Of a DNA stretch of 64,000 bases, positions 63,179 to 64,000 are shown piece after piece; the first letter of the stretch is position 1; every line of letters begins with the position of its first letter. Source of the stretch: Streptomyces liliifuscus (GTDB lineage Bacteria; Actinomycetota; Actinomycetes; Streptomycetales; Streptomycetaceae); assembly GCF_016598615.1 (NCBI RefSeq), contig NZ_CP066831.1, positions 3,472,001-3,536,000 of the forward strand, written 5' to 3'. The notes under the pieces were generated by a model that was not told the DNA's origin, did not search any database, and worked only from the letters and a program-made list of their open reading frames with translations. Position numbers and translations under genes: made by a program.

Positions 63179-64000
63179 TCAGGCCCTCGGCTGCTGTTGC
63201 GTGATGCAGTGGACGCCGCCGCCGCCCGCGAAGATCGCCCGCGCGTCCACCAGCGTCACGGCCCGCTCGGGGAACAGCCGCCGGAAGATCCCGGCCGCGA
63301 TCTCGTCGCGCGGGTCGTCGAAGCCGCAGAGCACGACTCCGCCGTTGCAGAGGTAGTGGTTGATGTAGGAGTAGTCGACCCAGTGGCCGTCCGCCTCCAG
63401 GACCGTCGGGGCGGGGACCTCGACGACCTCGATCCGGCGGCCCCGGGCGTCGGTCTGTGCCCTGAGCAGCCCGATGATCTCCTTCGACACCTCGTGGTCG
63501 GGGTGCGCCGGGTCCGGCTGGGAGTGCGCGACGACGACTCCGGGCCGGGCGAAGGCGGCGACGATGTCGACATGGCCGAGCGTCCCGTAGCCGTGCGGGG
63601 GATAGTCGCCGGTCAGTCCGCGCGGCAGCCAGACGGCCCTGCTCGTACCGAGCTGGGCATGGATCTCCGCCTCCACCTCCTCCCTCGTCCAGCCCGGGTT
63701 GCGCTCGGGGCCGAGCTGCACGGTCTCGGTGAGCAGCACCGTGCCCTCGCCGTCCACATGGATCGCGCCGCCCTCGTTGACGAGCTTCGAGGCGTACGTC
63801 CGTGCCCCGGCCAGGTCCGACACATGCGCCGCGATCTTGGCGTCGTGTTCCCAGCGGGCCCATTCCTGGGCGCCCCAGCCGTTGAACGTCCAGTCCACGG
63901 CGGCGAGTTCGCCCTTCCCGTCGATGAGGAAGGTGGGGCCGATGTCGCGCATCCAGGCGTCGTCGAGTGCCCGTTCCACGGTGTCGATGTCCGGGCCGAG
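63179..64000 (-). CDS. aguA: Agmatine deiminase family protein, N-terminus outside the window
   Basis: 274 codons are present, still open at the window edge. The family (peptidyl-arginine-deiminase-like) converts agmatine to N-carbamoylputrescine. Visible catalytic residues are Asp in DDAWMRDIGPTF, His in HGYGTLGHVDIVAAF and Cys in GGGGVHCITQQQ, in the expected order, with LVNEGGAIHVDG. Family length is 340-370 aa, so about 80 residues are missing. Agmatine as substrate is by homology only. Confidence 0.9.
   Translation of the reverse strand, partial: LGPDIDTVERALDDAWMRDIGPTFLIDGKGELAAVDWTFNGWGAQEWARWEHDAKIAAHVSDLAGARTYASKLVNEGGAIHVDGEGTVLLTETVQLGPERNPGWTREEVEAEIHAQLGTSRAVWLPRGLTGDYPPHGYGTLGHVDIVAAFARPGVVVAHSQPDPAHPDHEVSKEIIGLLRAQTDARGRRIEVVEVPAPTVLEADGHWVDYSYINHYLCNGGVVLCGFDDPRDEIAAGIFRRLFPERAVTLVDARAIFAGGGGVHCITQQQPRA

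Overview
The window is a high-GC actinobacterial chromosome segment with the gene content and order of the Streptomyces core genome. Markers are hupS with a lysine-rich tail, leuCD next to an NdgR-type IclR regulator, two tandem conservons (cvnABCD), accB/accE, GTG/TTG starts, and coupled stop/start overlaps. The order rpmB-thiD-thiL-Lrp-ddl-gpsA-plsC-cofC-hupS-leuDC-ndgR-tRNAs-gltX-cvn1-cvn2-accEB matches, from memory, the S. coelicolor SCO55xx region read in reverse. I saw no transposase, integrase, prophage or CRISPR array.

Layout. 0-5 kb: end of an unidentified gene, a 982-residue TPR protein and a DAK2/FakA-like kinase. 5-16 kb: rpmB, thiamine genes (thiD, thiL), an Lrp ligand-binding protein, a DUF3515 lipoprotein, cell-envelope and lipid genes (ddl, gpsA, plsC), cofC (coenzyme F420), hupS and leucine genes leuD/leuC. 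16-23 kb: ndgR, five tRNA genes (3 Glu-CTC, 2 Gln-CTG), a HAD phosphatase, a large secreted protein, gltX and a fumarylacetoacetase-family hydrolase. 23-35 kb: a small ORF with a duplicated NPRRT motif, then two complete conservons in tandem. Each encodes a sensor-kinase-like CvnA, roadblock CvnB, DUF742 CvnC and P-loop CvnD. 35-45 kb: acyl-CoA carboxylase subunits, a Tat-exported PL8 lyase, YceI, a PEP-mutase-family protein with an N-terminal Asp-Ser repeat, small hypotheticals, a Cml-type MFS exporter and a GNAT-like protein. 45-52 kb: a three-gene ABC transporter divergent from a histidine kinase/response regulator pair, then a trypsin. 52-64 kb: a Gly-rich membrane protein, divergent GH3 and GH30 glycosidases, citramalate synthase cimA with a candidate attenuated leader, a secreted beta-propeller, a TetR regulator and a truncated agmatine deiminase.

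How parts work together. gltX sits near tRNA-Glu and tRNA-Gln genes, both substrates of a non-discriminating GluRS. LeuCD, NdgR and CimA connect to branched-chain amino-acid synthesis. AccB/AccE supply malonyl-type CoA. The two conservons look like a tandem duplication in which the cytosolic parts stayed nearly identical while the sensor domains and the disordered CvnA middle regions diverged. The GH3 and GH30 enzymes share a divergent promoter region carrying a perfect inverted 12-mer pair, probably a shared operator.

A pattern across the window is the leaderless start. Up to eleven starts have a -10-like hexamer, TAnnnT in all but one, ending 6-7 nt before the ATG/GTG and no Shine-Dalgarno. 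Other signals that genes do not explain are a 21-bp near-palindrome inside the ndgR promoter, a 22-bp palindrome in the rpmB leader, a roughly 200-nt hairpin after the GH30 gene, dispersed GC-rich repeats that often sit as inverted pairs, and a possible small RNA between the conservons.
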